DNA of 64,000 bases from Propionivibrio dicarboxylicus (GCF_900099695.1 NZ_FNCY01000010.1:1-64000), one strand, 5' to 3'. Positions 52,916-62,253 are shown, counted from the stretch's first letter. The notes: generated by a model not told the origin, from the sequence alone. Made by a program: numbers and translations.

Positions 52916-54400
52916 ATGTCTGGTATGCCGCTTCTCTCCTTAGCCATCTGGGTTCCGATCTTCGCCGGCGTTGCCGTGCTGCTGACCGGAGCGGATCGCA
53001 ACGCGCCCTTGGCGCGCATGCTCGCACTGGCCGGCGCCGTCGCCGGTTTGCTGGTGACGCTGCCGCTTTACACCGGTTTCGACCTGACGACGCCGCAGAT
53101 GCAGTTCGTCGAGTTGGTGTCGTGGATTCCGCGTTTCAACATCAACTATCACCTCGGTGTCGACGGCATCTCGATGCTGTTCGTGATCCTCAACAGCTTC
53201 ATCACGGTGATCGTCGTACTCGGCGGCTGGAAAGTGATCGAAAACAAGGTCGCGCAATACAATGCCGGCTTCCTGATCATGTCGGGCCTGCTTAACGGTA
53301 TTTTCGTCTCGCTCGACGCGATGCTGTTCTATGTCTTCTTCGAAGCTTCGCTGATCCCGCTTTACCTGATCATCGGTGTTTGGGGTGGCCCGAACCGCGT
53401 CTATGCGGCCTTCAAGTTCTTCCTCTTCACCTTGATGGGCTCGCTGCTCTTTCTGGTGTCGCTGATTTACCTGTTCGTGCAGTCGGGGGGCAGCTTCTCG
53501 ATTCTCGACTGGCATCAGCTGCCGCTGGCGGCAGGGCAGCAGCGCTGGATCTTCCTGGCTTTCCTGGTCGCCTTTGCGGTCAAGGTGCCGATGTGGCCGG
53601 TGCATACGTGGTTGCCCGACGCTCACGTCGAAGCCCCGACTGGCGGCTCGATCGTGCTGGCGGCGATTGCGCTGAAGCTCGGTGCCTACGGTTTCCTGCG
53701 GTTTTCGCTGCCGATCGCGCCGGATGCCTCGCATGAATTGGCCGGCCTGATCATCACGCTGTCCTTGATTGCGGTGGTCTATATCGGTTTCGTCGCGCTC
53801 GTTCAGGACGACATGAAGAAGCTCGTGGCTTATTCGTCGATCGCGCACATGGGTTTCGTTACCCTCGGTTTCTTCATGTTCAGCGCGCTCGGTATCGAAG
53901 GCGCGCTGGTGCAGATGATCTCGCACGGCTTCGTCTCGGGCGCGATGTTCTTCAGCATCGGCGTCATGTATGACCGCGTGCATTCGCGCAAGATTGCCGA
54001 CTACGGCGGTGTCGTCAACACGATGCCGAAGTTCGCCGCCTTCTTCATGCTCTTCTCGATGGCCAATGCCGGCTTGCCCGCGACCTCGGGCTTCGTCGGC
54101 GAGTTCATGGTGATCATGGGCGCGGTCAAGTTCAATTTCTGGGTGGCCGCGATTGCCGCGACGACGATGATCGTCGGCGCCGCCTATACGCTCTGGATGT
54201 ACAAGCGCGTCGTTTTCGGCGATGTCGGCAATCACCATGTCGCCGAACTGACCGACATCACGCCGCGTGAATTCCTGGTGCTGTCCCTGCTCGCCGCCGG
54301 TGCGTTGGGCATGGGCCTGTACCCGGCGCCCTTTACCGACATCATGCACAGCTCGGTCGAAGAGCTGCTCCGTCACGTTGCCGCAAGCAAGATCCTCTAA
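52916..54400 (+). CDS. nuoM: NADH-quinone oxidoreductase subunit M
   Basis: 494 residues, about 14 helices. Antiporter-like; FFEASLIPLYLIIGVWGG (essential Glu), AFAVKVPMWPVHTWLPDAHVEAPTGGSIVLA (Lys and His) and VAYSSIAHMGFVTLG. One of the three main proton-pumping subunits. Confidence 0.98.
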   Translation: MSGMPLLSLAIWVPIFAGVAVLLTGADRNAPLARMLALAGAVAGLLVTLPLYTGFDLTTPQMQFVELVSWIPRFNINYHLGVDGISMLFVILNSFITVIVVLGGWKVIENKVAQYNAGFLIMSGLLNGIFVSLDAMLFYVFFEASLIPLYLIIGVWGGPNRVYAAFKFFLFTLMGSLLFLVSLIYLFVQSGGSFSILDWHQLPLAAGQQRWIFLAFLVAFAVKVPMWPVHTWLPDAHVEAPTGGSIVLAAIALKLGAYGFLRFSLPIAPDASHELAGLIITLSLIAVVYIGFVALVQDDMKKLVAYSSIAHMGFVTLGFFMFSALGIEGALVQMISHGFVSGAMFFSIGVMYDRVHSRKIADYGGVVNTMPKFAAFFMLFSMANAGLPATSGFVGEFMVIMGAVKFNFWVAAIAATTMIVGAAYTLWMYKRVVFGDVGNHHVAELTDITPREFLVLSLLAAGALGMGLYPAPFTDIMHSSVEELLRHVAASKIL

Positions 54401-54412
54401 CTGGTATCCGTT

Positions 54413-55900
54413 ATGACGCTCGCCGAAATGCAATTTGCTCTGCCCGATCTGCGCCTTGCCAGCGCGGAGATCTTCCTGCTGGCCATGGCCTGTTTGATCA
54501 TGATCGTCGATCTCTTCGTCCGGGATAAAAACCGCACGCTGACGTTCGCGCTCACGCAACTGACGCTGGCAGTGTCCGCCGTCGTGACGGTGATGGTGAG
54601 TAGCGGGCAGGTCGCCTACACCTTCAGCAATATGTACGTCGGCGATCTGATGGGCGATCTGCTCAAGCTGATGCTCGATGTCGTGATGATCGTCGTGTTG
54701 TTCTACTCGCGCGCTTACGTGCTCGACCGCCCGCAGCTCGCCAAGGGCGAGTTCTACACGCTGACGCTGTTCGCGACGCTCGGCATGATGGTGATGATCT
54801 CGGCCAACCATTTCCTGACGATCTACATCGGTATCGAACTTCTTTCACTGTCGCTCTACGGCATGGTGGCGCTCAATCGCGACTCGGTCCAGGCGACCGA
54901 GGCGGCGATGAAGTATTTCGTTCTCGGCGCGCTTGCGTCGGGTCTGCTGCTCTACGGCATGTCGATGATCTACGGTGCGACCGGGTCGCTCGAAATCACG
55001 ACGGTGGCTGAACGCCTGTTCTCGGGCCAGGCCGACATGATCGTGCTGCTCTTCGGCGTCGTCTTCCTGGTTGCCGGTATTGCCTTCAAGCTTGGCGTCG
55101 TGCCGTTCCACATGTGGATTCCGGACGTCTATCACGGTGCCCCGACGGCGGTGACGCTGATCATCGCCAGCGCGCCGAAGCTGGCCGCTTTCGCCATCGT
55201 CATGCGCATGCTGGTCGGCGGCCTGCTCGTCGCGTCGAACGATTGGCAGAACATGCTGCTGATCCTGTCGGTGCTGTCGATGGCCGTCGGTAACTTCGCC
55301 GCGATCGCGCAGACCAATCTCAAGCGCATGCTCGCCTATTCGGCCATCTCGCACATGGGCTTCATGCTGCTTGGCCTCGTCGTCGGTGTGGTCGGCGGCG
55401 ATGCGCGCTTCGCGATCAATGCCTACAGCTCGTCGATGTTCTACGTGATGACCTATGTCATTACCAGCGCCGGTACCTTTGGCATGATCCTGCTGCTGTC
55501 GCGCGCCGGCTTCGAATCGGAGGAAATCAGCGATCTCGCCGGCCTCAACAAGCGCAGCCCGTGGTTTGCTGCCGTCATGATGATGATGATGTTCTCGATG
55601 GCCGGCATCCCGTTCTTCGTCGGTTTCTTCGCCAAGTTCTCGGTGCTGCAGGCGGTCGTTGCCGCCGGCTATCTCTGGCTGGCGATCGCCGCCGTGTTCT
55701 TCTCACTGGTCGGCGCCTATTACTACCTGCGCGTCGTCAAGGTCATGTATTTCGATGTGCCGGTGGATGACGCGCCGATCGTCGCTACGCTCGATGTCAA
55801 GGTGTTGATGTCGTTCAACGGCCTGGCCGTGGCGGCCCTCGGCCTGTTCCCGCAGATGCTGATGTCGATTTGCGCGTTTGTGCTGCTGCGTTCGCTCTGA
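54413..55900 (+). CDS. nuoN: NADH-quinone oxidoreductase subunit N
   Basis: 495 residues, about 14 helices, the third antiporter-like subunit: [22 protein letters not shown] (Glu), [36 protein letters not shown] (Lys) and [15 protein letters not shown]. Last gene of the operon, followed by a terminator at 55930. Confidence 0.97.
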   Translation: MTLAEMQFALPDLRLASAEIFLLAMACLIMIVDLFVRDKNRTLTFALTQLTLAVSAVVTVMVSSGQVAYTFSNMYVGDLMGDLLKLMLDVVMIVVLFYSRAYVLDRPQLAKGEFYTLTLFATLGMMVMISANHFLTIYIGIELLSLSLYGMVALNRDSVQATEAAMKYFVLGALASGLLLYGMSMIYGATGSLEITTVAERLFSGQADMIVLLFGVVFLVAGIAFKLGVVPFHMWIPDVYHGAPTAVTLIIASAPKLAAFAIVMRMLVGGLLVASNDWQNMLLILSVLSMAVGNFAAIAQTNLKRMLAYSAISHMGFMLLGLVVGVVGGDARFAINAYSSSMFYVMTYVITSAGTFGMILLLSRAGFESEEISDLAGLNKRSPWFAAVMMMMMFSMAGIPFFVGFFAKFSVLQAVVAAGYLWLAIAAVFFSLVGAYYYLRVVKVMYFDVPVDDAPIVATLDVKVLMSFNGLAVAALGLFPQMLMSICAFVLLRSL

Positions 55901-55929
55901 CCGAATCCTGCAGCTGTTCTGAATCACGA

Positions 55930-55953
55930 ACGCCCCGCTTGACGGGGCGTTTT
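55930..55953 (+). terminator. Intrinsic terminator of the nuo operon
   Basis: ACGCCCCG (55930-55937), loop CTTGA, CGGGGCGT (55943-55950), then TTT. It sits directly before the Nudix gene. Confidence 0.85.
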
Positions 55954-55967
55954 CATGCGAGGTTATC

Positions 55968-56540
55968 ATGAGCCAGTTACCCGAGGACGAGCATCCCCAT
56001 CTGACGGAAACCGAAATCGACAGCACCGAGGTCTATCGCGGGCGTCTGCTAGAAGTGCGTCTCGATCGCGTGCGCCAACCCGACGGTCATGAGACGACGC
56101 GCGAGTACATCCGGCATCAGGGCGCGGTGGTGATCATTCCGATTCTCGATGACGGTCGCCTGATCTTCGAACGCCAGTTCCGCTACCCGCCGCGCCGCGC
56201 CTTCCTCGAATTTCCCGCCGGCAAGATCGATCCGGGCGAGGATATCCTGAACACCGGGCAGCGCGAACTGCTCGAGGAAACCGGGTACACGGCGAGCGAC
56301 TGGCGCTATTTGGGCGTCATGCATCCGTGTATCGGCTATTCGAACGAGCGGATCGAGATATTCGTCGCTCGCGGACTCGTTCGTCAGGCGGATCAGTCGC
56401 TCGACCACGGCGAGTTTCTCGATCTCCTGACGCTGAGTCTCGACGAGGCAATCGCCGGCGTGCGTAGCGGCGAGATCACCGACGGCAAAACGATTACCGC
56501 GCTGTTCTGGGCCGAGAAGGTGATCCGCTCAGGGTGGTGA
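55968..56540 (+). CDS. Nudix hydrolase, ADP-ribose pyrophosphatase-like
   Basis: 190 residues with a complete Nudix box (G-x5-E-x7-REELxEExG form: GKIDPGEDILNTGQRELLEETGY, about 84-106) and an N-terminal strand-swapped arm seen in NudF-type ADP-ribose pyrophosphatases (TEVYRGRLLEVRLDRV, FRYPPRRAFLEFPAG). It would split ADP-ribose or a related nucleotide sugar into AMP and a sugar phosphate. ATG at 55968. Its last 12 bp overlap the 3' end of the convergent GGDEF-EAL gene. Confidence 0.9.
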   Translation: MSQLPEDEHPHLTETEIDSTEVYRGRLLEVRLDRVRQPDGHETTREYIRHQGAVVIIPILDDGRLIFERQFRYPPRRAFLEFPAGKIDPGEDILNTGQRELLEETGYTASDWRYLGVMHPCIGYSNERIEIFVARGLVRQADQSLDHGEFLDLLTLSLDEAIAGVRSGEITDGKTITALFWAEKVIRSGW

Positions 56541-58433
56541 GACAGCGCGGCCGGTACGCTCGGCAGCGCGCAGGAAAGAAGCGAGTTCGTTGGGTGGCAT
56601 CGGACGTCCGGTCAGGTAGCCCTGAAGCACGTCGCAGCCATGACGACTGAGAAATTCCGCCTGAGCCTCGGTTTCGACGCCTTCGGCGACGACCTTGACG
56701 CCGAGCGCGATCGACATCTGGATGACGGCGGTGACAATGACGGCGTCTTCTTCGTCATCGGGCAGGCGTTCGATGAATTGCCGGTCGATTTTCAGGGCGC
56801 TGACCTGGAAGCGCTTGAGGTAACCGAGCGAGGAATAGCCGGATCCGAAATCGTCGATGGCCAGGGCGAAACCGGCCTGCCGCAGGGCATTGAGCGCCTC
56901 GGGGCCGTTGTCGGCGAGCAGCGCGTTTTCGGTGACTTCGAACTGAAAGTGATCGACTTTCTCTCCGAAGCGTTTGAGTGCCTGCAGGACGACGTCGACA
57001 ATGGTCTTGCCCTCACGCAGTTCCCGCGGCGAAAGGTTGACCGAGATTTTGGGCAGTTCGATGCCGTCGGCGCGCAGCGCGGCGAGGTCTTCGCAGATCC
57101 GGTTGAGCAGCCAGCCGCCGAGTTCGGTGATCAGGCCGGTTTTTTCCGCGATCGGGATGAACTCTCCCGGCGACACCGCCTGCCCATTCTCGTTGTTCCA
57201 GCGCATCAGCGCTTCGACGCCGACGAGTCTGCGCGTATGGGTGTCCACCTGCGGCTGATAGGCGACCCACAAGCCGCGTCCTTGTTGCCTTAGCGCCTTG
57301 CGCAAGTCGGCCTCGATGTGCAGTTCGCCGTGCACCTTGTCGTTGATCTCTTCGGAGAAGAACTGGTAGCCGTTCTTGCCCTCGGATTTTGCGACATACA
57401 TGGCCATTTCCGACCAGCGCATCAGGGTGGCGGGGTCGTCGCTGTCGCCGGGGATCATGGTGATGCCGATACTGAGGCCGACATGGCTGGCAACCGGCGT
57501 GGTGGCGAAGGGGGCGGCCATCGCCGTGATCATGCTTTCGGCGACCATCGCCGTCTTTTCCGGCGAGCCGACGTCGTAAAGGATGACGGCGAATTCGTCG
57601 CCGCCGACGCGAGCGATGATGTCCTGCGGGCGCAGGGTTTTCTTGAGCCGTTCGGTGATCATGAAGAGCAGATGATCGCCGGCGACGTGACCGCAGAGGT
57701 CATTGACCTTCTTGAAGTCGTCGACGTCCATGAGCAACAGGGCGCCGGGCTTGCCTTCGCGCTGAATACGTTCGGTCGAGCGTTGCAGTTCCCGCTCGAA
57801 AAATCGCCGGTTGGGGAGGCCGGTGATCCGGTCGTACAAGGCCATCTGTTCGAGCTGTTCTTCGGTCAGCGCCATCTTTCGCCGCAACCCGGCGGTAAAA
57901 CGTTGCGTCAGCAGAAAGGCCAGCGTTCCGATCGCGACCATGCCGACGAGATATTCGAGCATCTTCACATAGAGCGATTCGTAGGTGACAACCACCATCA
58001 GCGTGCCGACGGGGGCACGGTCCTGAAACACCTGCTGCGCGATCAGGTGGTTGAAAATGGGGAGCGATGCCTCGGCCGCATCGACGCTGGCGGAAGGGTC
58101 GGCGTCGCCGATTTGTTGGGGGAACAGACGTCGGAAATCATTGACCGAGGCGAGTAGCTTTCCGTCGGCCCGGTAGAGTGCGCCACTCAGGATCCAGGGG
58201 CTCAGGCGGGTCGCCTCGAGAATTTCCTGAGCCGCCTGGCGGTCGTTGAAGACCAGCGCGGCGGCGCAATTAGCGCCGATGATGGCGGCTTCGGTGTTGA
58301 GTTCAGCGCTGAGTTGGCGGCGCCCGGAAACATATTGGTAGCCGAGCAGCAGTGCGAAAGCGATGAACAGGGCGAGGCCAGTGCTCATCAGGTTCTGCCG
58401 GTGTGTCAGTCGCTCGTGGGTTCGGTATTCCAT
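56529..58433 (-). CDS. YfiN-like membrane GGDEF-EAL protein (c-di-GMP synthesis and breakdown)
   Basis: 634 residues from ATG 58433. Membrane helix (about 15-35), a periplasmic CHASE8-like domain (about 38-145, ELNTEAAIIGANCAAALVFNDRQAAQEIL is the family hallmark), second helix (about 150-172), short linker, GGDEF (about 190-360, intact GGDEF with an RPQD inhibitory site 5 residues before it), and EAL (about 380-625, EALMRW, VNLSPRE, EVTEN, DDFGSGYSS, LKID, EGVE all present). Both activities look possible. The sensor half matches YfiN/TpbB, which in Pseudomonas is held off by periplasmic YfiR; a YfiR-like gene lies 1 bp upstream. E. coli and Pseudomonas YfiN lack EAL. Confidence 0.9.
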   Translation of the reverse strand: MEYRTHERLTHRQNLMSTGLALFIAFALLLGYQYVSGRRQLSAELNTEAAIIGANCAAALVFNDRQAAQEILEATRLSPWILSGALYRADGKLLASVNDFRRLFPQQIGDADPSASVDAAEASLPIFNHLIAQQVFQDRAPVGTLMVVVTYESLYVKMLEYLVGMVAIGTLAFLLTQRFTAGLRRKMALTEEQLEQMALYDRITGLPNRRFFERELQRSTERIQREGKPGALLLMDVDDFKKVNDLCGHVAGDHLLFMITERLKKTLRPQDIIARVGGDEFAVILYDVGSPEKTAMVAESMITAMAAPFATTPVASHVGLSIGITMIPGDSDDPATLMRWSEMAMYVAKSEGKNGYQFFSEEINDKVHGELHIEADLRKALRQQGRGLWVAYQPQVDTHTRRLVGVEALMRWNNENGQAVSPGEFIPIAEKTGLITELGGWLLNRICEDLAALRADGIELPKISVNLSPRELREGKTIVDVVLQALKRFGEKVDHFQFEVTENALLADNGPEALNALRQAGFALAIDDFGSGYSSLGYLKRFQVSALKIDRQFIERLPDDEEDAVIVTAVIQMSIALGVKVVAEGVETEAQAEFLSRHGCDVLQGYLTGRPMPPNELASFLRAAERTGRAVSPP

Positions 58434-58434
58434 G

Positions 58435-58998
58435 TCATTCGATGATCGTGCGTGCAAGGCGCAGCGCCTTTGAACTGATTTTCAGGCCGGCTGCCTGCAG
58501 GGCGCGCAGGTCGACATCGAACGCGACGCGGCTGCCTTCCTGCTCCAGGTTGATCATGATACCGCGGAGCAGGAAGCCCGGGGTGTCGCCGATCAGTAGC
58601 GTCGGTGTCGCGCCGATGTTGTTCGGCGCGATCCTGGCGAGTGTCGATCGATCGGCCGGGGCGATGTACAGGGCGTGGCAATCGCCCAGATGGTCGATGG
58701 AGATACGGTTGACCTTGATGGTCTTGCCCTTGAACGGACGGTCGTTGAGCCGGCTCAGGGCTTCGGCAACGGGGCTGTCGTCGAGGGTGCAGAGGGTGAG
58801 TTGGTCAGAACCGTCGGCCAGCGTGATCGATTTCCGGGAGGGCCATTCGACGAACAGCAGCATGTTGGCGATGATCGCCGCCTTGAGTTCGGGCGCCGGC
58901 GCTTGCAATGCCTGAGCGCCTGCCGTCGCGGGACAGGCGAGAGACACCATTCCCAACAGGCCGAGAATGAAGGTCCGGATGCGTGTGGGCATGGCCAT
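58435..58998 (-). CDS. YfiR-family periplasmic protein
   Basis: 187 residues: signal peptide (about 1-29, ending AGAQA) and a YfiR domain (formerly DUF4154), with KAAIIANMLLFVEWPS, LTLCTLDDSPV, HALYIAP, TLLIGDTPGFLLRGIMINLEQEGSRVAFDVDL and KISSKALRLARTI. Two Cys (in TLCTL and GDCHA) may form a disulfide, as in Pseudomonas YfiR, where reduction releases YfiN. It probably restrains the adjacent cyclase. It lies 9 bp after the TonB-receptor gene, so all three form one operon. Confidence 0.9.
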   Translation of the reverse strand: MAMPTRIRTFILGLLGMVSLACPATAGAQALQAPAPELKAAIIANMLLFVEWPSRKSITLADGSDQLTLCTLDDSPVAEALSRLNDRPFKGKTIKVNRISIDHLGDCHALYIAPADRSTLARIAPNNIGATPTLLIGDTPGFLLRGIMINLEQEGSRVAFDVDLRALQAAGLKISSKALRLARTIIE

Positions 58999-59007
58999 CG
59001 GGTGCCG

Positions 59008-60993
59008 TTACAGGGCCAGCGTCCAGCGCAACCGGATCTGCCGTCCCGGTTGCTCGACCCAGGTCTGCGTCATGCTGCTGGGGGCTGGGTCGGCATAGTG
59101 CCGGTTGCCCAGGTTGTACACGGAAAGCATGACTTGCCCGTAGCGCTTGTCGGGCGGCGACAGCAGGGAAAGATTGACGAGCCCATAACCGGGAACCGGC
59201 CCGTTGATGCCCTGTCGGCCTGAGAGTGTCAGCACCTCGCCCGAACTCGTCCAGTTTCCGGCGACCGGCAGGCTGGCGATCAGTTTGCCCATACGGCGTG
59301 GCGAATCGACGAGCGAGCTGCCGTCTTCGGACTGGCTGTGCTGCCAGGCGACGCTGCCGCGCAGGCGAAGGCCGTTGCTCCAGCGGTTCTCGCCGTCGAG
59401 TTCGATGCCGCGGGCTTCGACGCGGCGTTGGTTGAGGTAGGTCGTGATGTCGCCCGTGGTAGTCGTCTGATCGATCAGACGGTGAATCTGGTTGTCGTAC
59501 AAGCTCATGCCGACACGACCGGCCTGGCCGAAGCGGTAGGCGGCCGATACTTCATGCGTCTGTATATATTCCGACTGCAGCGCCGGATTGGCTGCCTGGC
59601 TGGCGCCGTTATCACTGTAGAAGCGCTCGAAGACGTTGGGGAAGCGATAGGCGCTGCCCGTAACCGCGCGCAGCGTCAGGCGGTTGGTGGTCTGCCAGAT
59701 GAGGGCCAGGCGCGGCGATGTGACGCCGGAGAACTGGTTGTGCTTGTCGTGGCGGACGCCGACGTTGAGCAGCCAGTCCGGATGAAAGCGCCATTCGTCC
59801 TGAAGATAGAAGGAGTAGGTACGCGAGGGGTTGTTGGTGTCGAGGATCGAGTTGTAGGGCGCGAGTTCGAAATAGCGCTGCAGCAACTGCTGGTTCCACT
59901 GCGATTCGACGCCGAGGAGAAGGTTGTGGCGATTGAATCCGGTGTAAGCGAGGCGGAACTCGGTCCCCGTCCAGTCGGCCTGTGCGACGTCGCGCGAGTT
60001 GGGCGAGCCGGCATAGGCGTAGTGGCCGCTGTATCGGTAATTGCCGTGATAGAGCCGGAACGAGGGCTGCCAGCTGCGGTCGGTGTCGCCGTCATAGCGC
60101 AACTCGAACAGCCGGTTTTCGTCGGCCTGGTTTGTCCCCGGGGAGCCGAAAGTGGTGCCGAAATTCGCCGTCGGGTCGCCTTTCTCGCGCCAGCTGTAGT
60201 TGCCGGAGAGTCGCCAGTTGCCCCAGCGGTATTTGCCGTAGAGCTTGTTGTACTTTTCGCCGTCGAGACCGCGAGCTTGTCCGTTGCTTGTTCCGTTGTC
60301 GTAGGCGTTGATATAGAGGTTCTCGCCGCCCGAACGGTAACTGGCCAGCCCCATGAACCAGTCCCGATCGCCTTCGAGGCGCTGTCCGGCGACAACGCCG
60401 AGGCGGCGCGTATTGAACGAAGCCGCGTCGACGCTGATCCGCGCGCCGTTGATGTCGCCACCGTTGAGCATCACCGCGTTGGCCGTGCCGAACAGGGCGT
60501 TGGCGCCATAGAGCGCGGAGGCCGGGCCTGACACGAATTCAAGGCGTTTGACCCAGTCGAGTTCGATCGGCGATTCGTTGCCGAACAGCACCTGGTCGTA
60601 GAGCGGGTCGTTACGGCGGGCGCCGTCGGTGAGCAGGAGAATGCGCGTGCCGTAATCGCCTGGTCGGTTGAAGCCGCGCACGCCGAGATAGGTGTAGCTG
60701 CGATCGCTGCTGGTATACACGCCGGGCGCCGTGCTGAGTGCCTGGGCCAGGGTGCGGTAACCGTGTTGCCGGAGTTCTTCCTCGTTGATGACGGTGACGC
60801 TGGCCGGCGCTTCGGTCGTCGGTTGTTCGAAGCGGCTGGCGCTTGAGATGGTGACGCGCAAGAGGTCTTCGAGCGCCAGGTCGGCCAGGGTGTCTGCAGC
60901 GTTGGCGTAGAGCGGCGTCAGTGCCGCCAAGGCGACGCTGATGACCGTCGGCAGAAGAGGCGCGTCAACGTGCGAGACGGGGCGCTTGCGCAT
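59008..60993 (-). CDS. TonB-dependent outer-membrane receptor
   Basis: 661 residues from ATG 60993 with GGAG nearby; earlier in-frame starts lie in the leader. Signal peptide to about 33 (LYANAA), plug domain about 50-160 (EAPASVTVINEEELRQHGYRTLAQALSTAPGVY, YLGVRGFNRPGDYGTRILLL), then a 22-strand type barrel ending in RLRWTLAL with a C-terminal hydrophobic residue. The N-terminus (LADLALEDLLRVTISSASR) is typical of receptors often encoded beside YfiR and GGDEF proteins. The substrate is unknown; no siderophore or cobalamin genes are near, and no B12 riboswitch was found. First gene of a three-gene operon. Confidence 0.93.
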   Translation of the reverse strand: MRKRPVSHVDAPLLPTVISVALAALTPLYANAADTLADLALEDLLRVTISSASRFEQPTTEAPASVTVINEEELRQHGYRTLAQALSTAPGVYTSSDRSYTYLGVRGFNRPGDYGTRILLLTDGARRNDPLYDQVLFGNESPIELDWVKRLEFVSGPASALYGANALFGTANAVMLNGGDINGARISVDAASFNTRRLGVVAGQRLEGDRDWFMGLASYRSGGENLYINAYDNGTSNGQARGLDGEKYNKLYGKYRWGNWRLSGNYSWREKGDPTANFGTTFGSPGTNQADENRLFELRYDGDTDRSWQPSFRLYHGNYRYSGHYAYAGSPNSRDVAQADWTGTEFRLAYTGFNRHNLLLGVESQWNQQLLQRYFELAPYNSILDTNNPSRTYSFYLQDEWRFHPDWLLNVGVRHDKHNQFSGVTSPRLALIWQTTNRLTLRAVTGSAYRFPNVFERFYSDNGASQAANPALQSEYIQTHEVSAAYRFGQAGRVGMSLYDNQIHRLIDQTTTTGDITTYLNQRRVEARGIELDGENRWSNGLRLRGSVAWQHSQSEDGSSLVDSPRRMGKLIASLPVAGNWTSSGEVLTLSGRQGINGPVPGYGLVNLSLLSPPDKRYGQVMLSVYNLGNRHYADPAPSSMTQTWVEQPGRQIRLRWTLAL

Positions 60994-61087
60994 GGCGGAC
61001 TCCGTTTGGCGTGGGGTTGGTCTGAGGGCGGCGCAAGGAAATGTCCGTCGGTGGCGATGAGCGCAGATCCGTGCAGGCGTGATCATG

Positions 61088-61113
61088 CCCGGACACGGTT
61101 CCGGTGTGCCGGG
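61088..61113 (-). promoter_or_regulatory. Hairpin in the 5' leader of the TonB-receptor operon
   Basis: CCCGG+ACAC (61088-61096) pairs with GTGT+CCGGG (61104-61113) with one bulged base: a 9-bp GC-rich stem, no U-tract, so not a terminator. About 95 nt before the receptor start. Confidence 0.5.
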
Positions 61114-61194
61114 GATCAGTGCTTGGGCGACCGTCGTCGCAACGCGGAAAATCATTCGGTGCAGGGGTGAGAATGCGTTGATCGTCTTGCTGTA

Positions 61195-61222
61195 ATTATA
61201 GGTTAAGGCCTGAAGTTGCCAG
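61195..61222 (-). promoter_or_regulatory. Promoter of the TonB-receptor operon
   Basis: Read on the minus strand: CTGGCA (61222-61217), 16-bp spacer, consensus TATAAT (61200-61195). Predicted leader to ATG 60993 is about 195 nt. Confidence 0.65.
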
Positions 61223-61241
61223 CGGCGACGCTATGCGATTT

Positions 61242-61276
61242 GCCTAATTGCGACAGGTGAAGTGTCGCAATTAGGC
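61242..61276. repeat. Perfect 14-bp inverted repeat, candidate operator
   Basis: GCCTAATTGCGACA (61242-61255), GGTGAAG, TGTCGCAATTAGGC (61263-61276). It is centred between the two divergent promoters, about 20 bp from each -35. No U-tract, so not a terminator. It does not match FNR, Fur or CRP consensus. Confidence 0.75.
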
Positions 61277-61293
61277 GATTTGAACGGAATTTC

Positions 61294-61322
61294 TTGATTT
61301 TTCGCATTTAAATCATTACAAT
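61294..61322 (+). promoter_or_regulatory. Promoter of focA-pflB
   Basis: TTGATT (61294-61299), 17-bp spacer, TACAAT (61317-61322). AT-rich surroundings. Leader about 70 nt. TTGAT resembles half an FNR box but the second half is absent. Confidence 0.75.
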
Positions 61323-61398
61323 ACGCGGATTTTTACGAGCGCATTCCGCATCGTGAAAAAACGTTTCTCTATGCGAGAGTTTTTGGAGTGGGTCGCCC

Positions 61399-62253
61399 AT
61401 GTACCTTGAAACCGTCGATAAGTTTGCCGATTTGGCCGCCAAGAAAGTGGCTTATCAGAAGAAATCGCCTGCCGGATTCTTTGTTGGCGCGATGATGGCC
61501 GGGGCCTATGTGGGACTCGCGATCATCCTGATTTTCACACTCGGCAACGATGTGCCGCCGTCGGTACGTCGCCTGGTCATGGGAGCGTGCTTCGGCATTT
61601 CGCTGACGCTGGTGATCTTCGCCGGGTCGGAGTTGTTTACCGGCTACACGATGTACATGGCCTTGGGCTGGTTGCGCGGACGCACCTCGCCGAGCGAGTC
61701 GGTCAAGCTCTGTGTGCTGACCTGGGTCGGCAATCTGGCCGGCGCCTTGCTCGTTTCGTCGCTCTTCATGCTTTCCGGTGGCGGCAACCTGGTGCATGGG
61801 ACGGTCCTGTACGAAATCGTCGCGTACAAGATGCATCCGCCGGCACTGCAAATTTTCGCCAAGGGGGTGCTCTGCAACTGGCTCGTCTGCCTCGCTGTCT
61901 GGATGACGGCCCGCACGACCAGCGATGCGGCGAAATGCATTCTGATCTTCTGGTGTCTGCTCGGCTTCATCGCCAGCGGATACGAACACAGCGTTGCCAA
62001 CATGACCGGTCTGTCGATCGGCGTGATGGGGGGCGGCGATCCGGCGGTGAATCTCGCTGGTTGGGGCCATAACCTGTTGTGGGCGACGCTCGGCAACGCA
62101 ACGAGCGGTGTGCTGTTCATGGGCGTTGCCTATTGGTTCGCGTCGCGGTCCTCGATTGCCGAAGCCGTGGCGGCCGACGACGTCGAAGAACCGGCGACGG
62201 CGCTGCGCATGAGCGGCAGAAAGATTGTTCGGGCCAACGCCGACGCCCGCTGA
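61399..62253 (+). CDS. focA: Formate/nitrite transporter family protein, FocA-like
   Basis: 284 residues, six helices, FNT family: KKSPAGFFVGAMMAGAYVGLAIIL, FAGSELFTGYTMYMALG and KGVLCNWLVCLAVWM, with the central His in SGYEHSVANM. FocA moves formate across the inner membrane. NirC-like nitrite transport cannot be excluded by sequence, but pflB lies 75 bp downstream and settles the role. The C-terminal 30 residues are polar. It has its own promoter. Confidence 0.9.
   Translation: MYLETVDKFADLAAKKVAYQKKSPAGFFVGAMMAGAYVGLAIILIFTLGNDVPPSVRRLVMGACFGISLTLVIFAGSELFTGYTMYMALGWLRGRTSPSESVKLCVLTWVGNLAGALLVSSLFMLSGGGNLVHGTVLYEIVAYKMHPPALQIFAKGVLCNWLVCLAVWMTARTTSDAAKCILIFWCLLGFIASGYEHSVANMTGLSIGVMGGGDPAVNLAGWGHNLLWATLGNATSGVLFMGVAYWFASRSSIAEAVAADDVEEPATALRMSGRKIVRANADAR

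Larger units (their letters stand above)
60994..61398. other. Divergent control region between the TonB-receptor operon and focA
   Basis: 405 bp with no gene. From left to right: a leader of about 190 nt for the receptor operon with a hairpin (61088-61113), the receptor promoter (61195-61222), a perfect inverted repeat (61242-61276) and the focA promoter (61294-61322). Confidence 0.7.

Noticed and set aside
60994-61200. Cobalamin riboswitch upstream of the TonB receptor
   Set aside because: I looked for the conserved core (GCCACTG, B12-box-like elements) on the minus strand and found none.
61242-61276. Inverted repeat read as a terminator
   Set aside because: Neither side has a U-tract, and it lies upstream of both promoters.
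61290-61325. FNR box before focA
   Set aside because: TTGAT is present but ATCAA at 4-bp spacing is not; the TTGATT is better explained as a -35 element.
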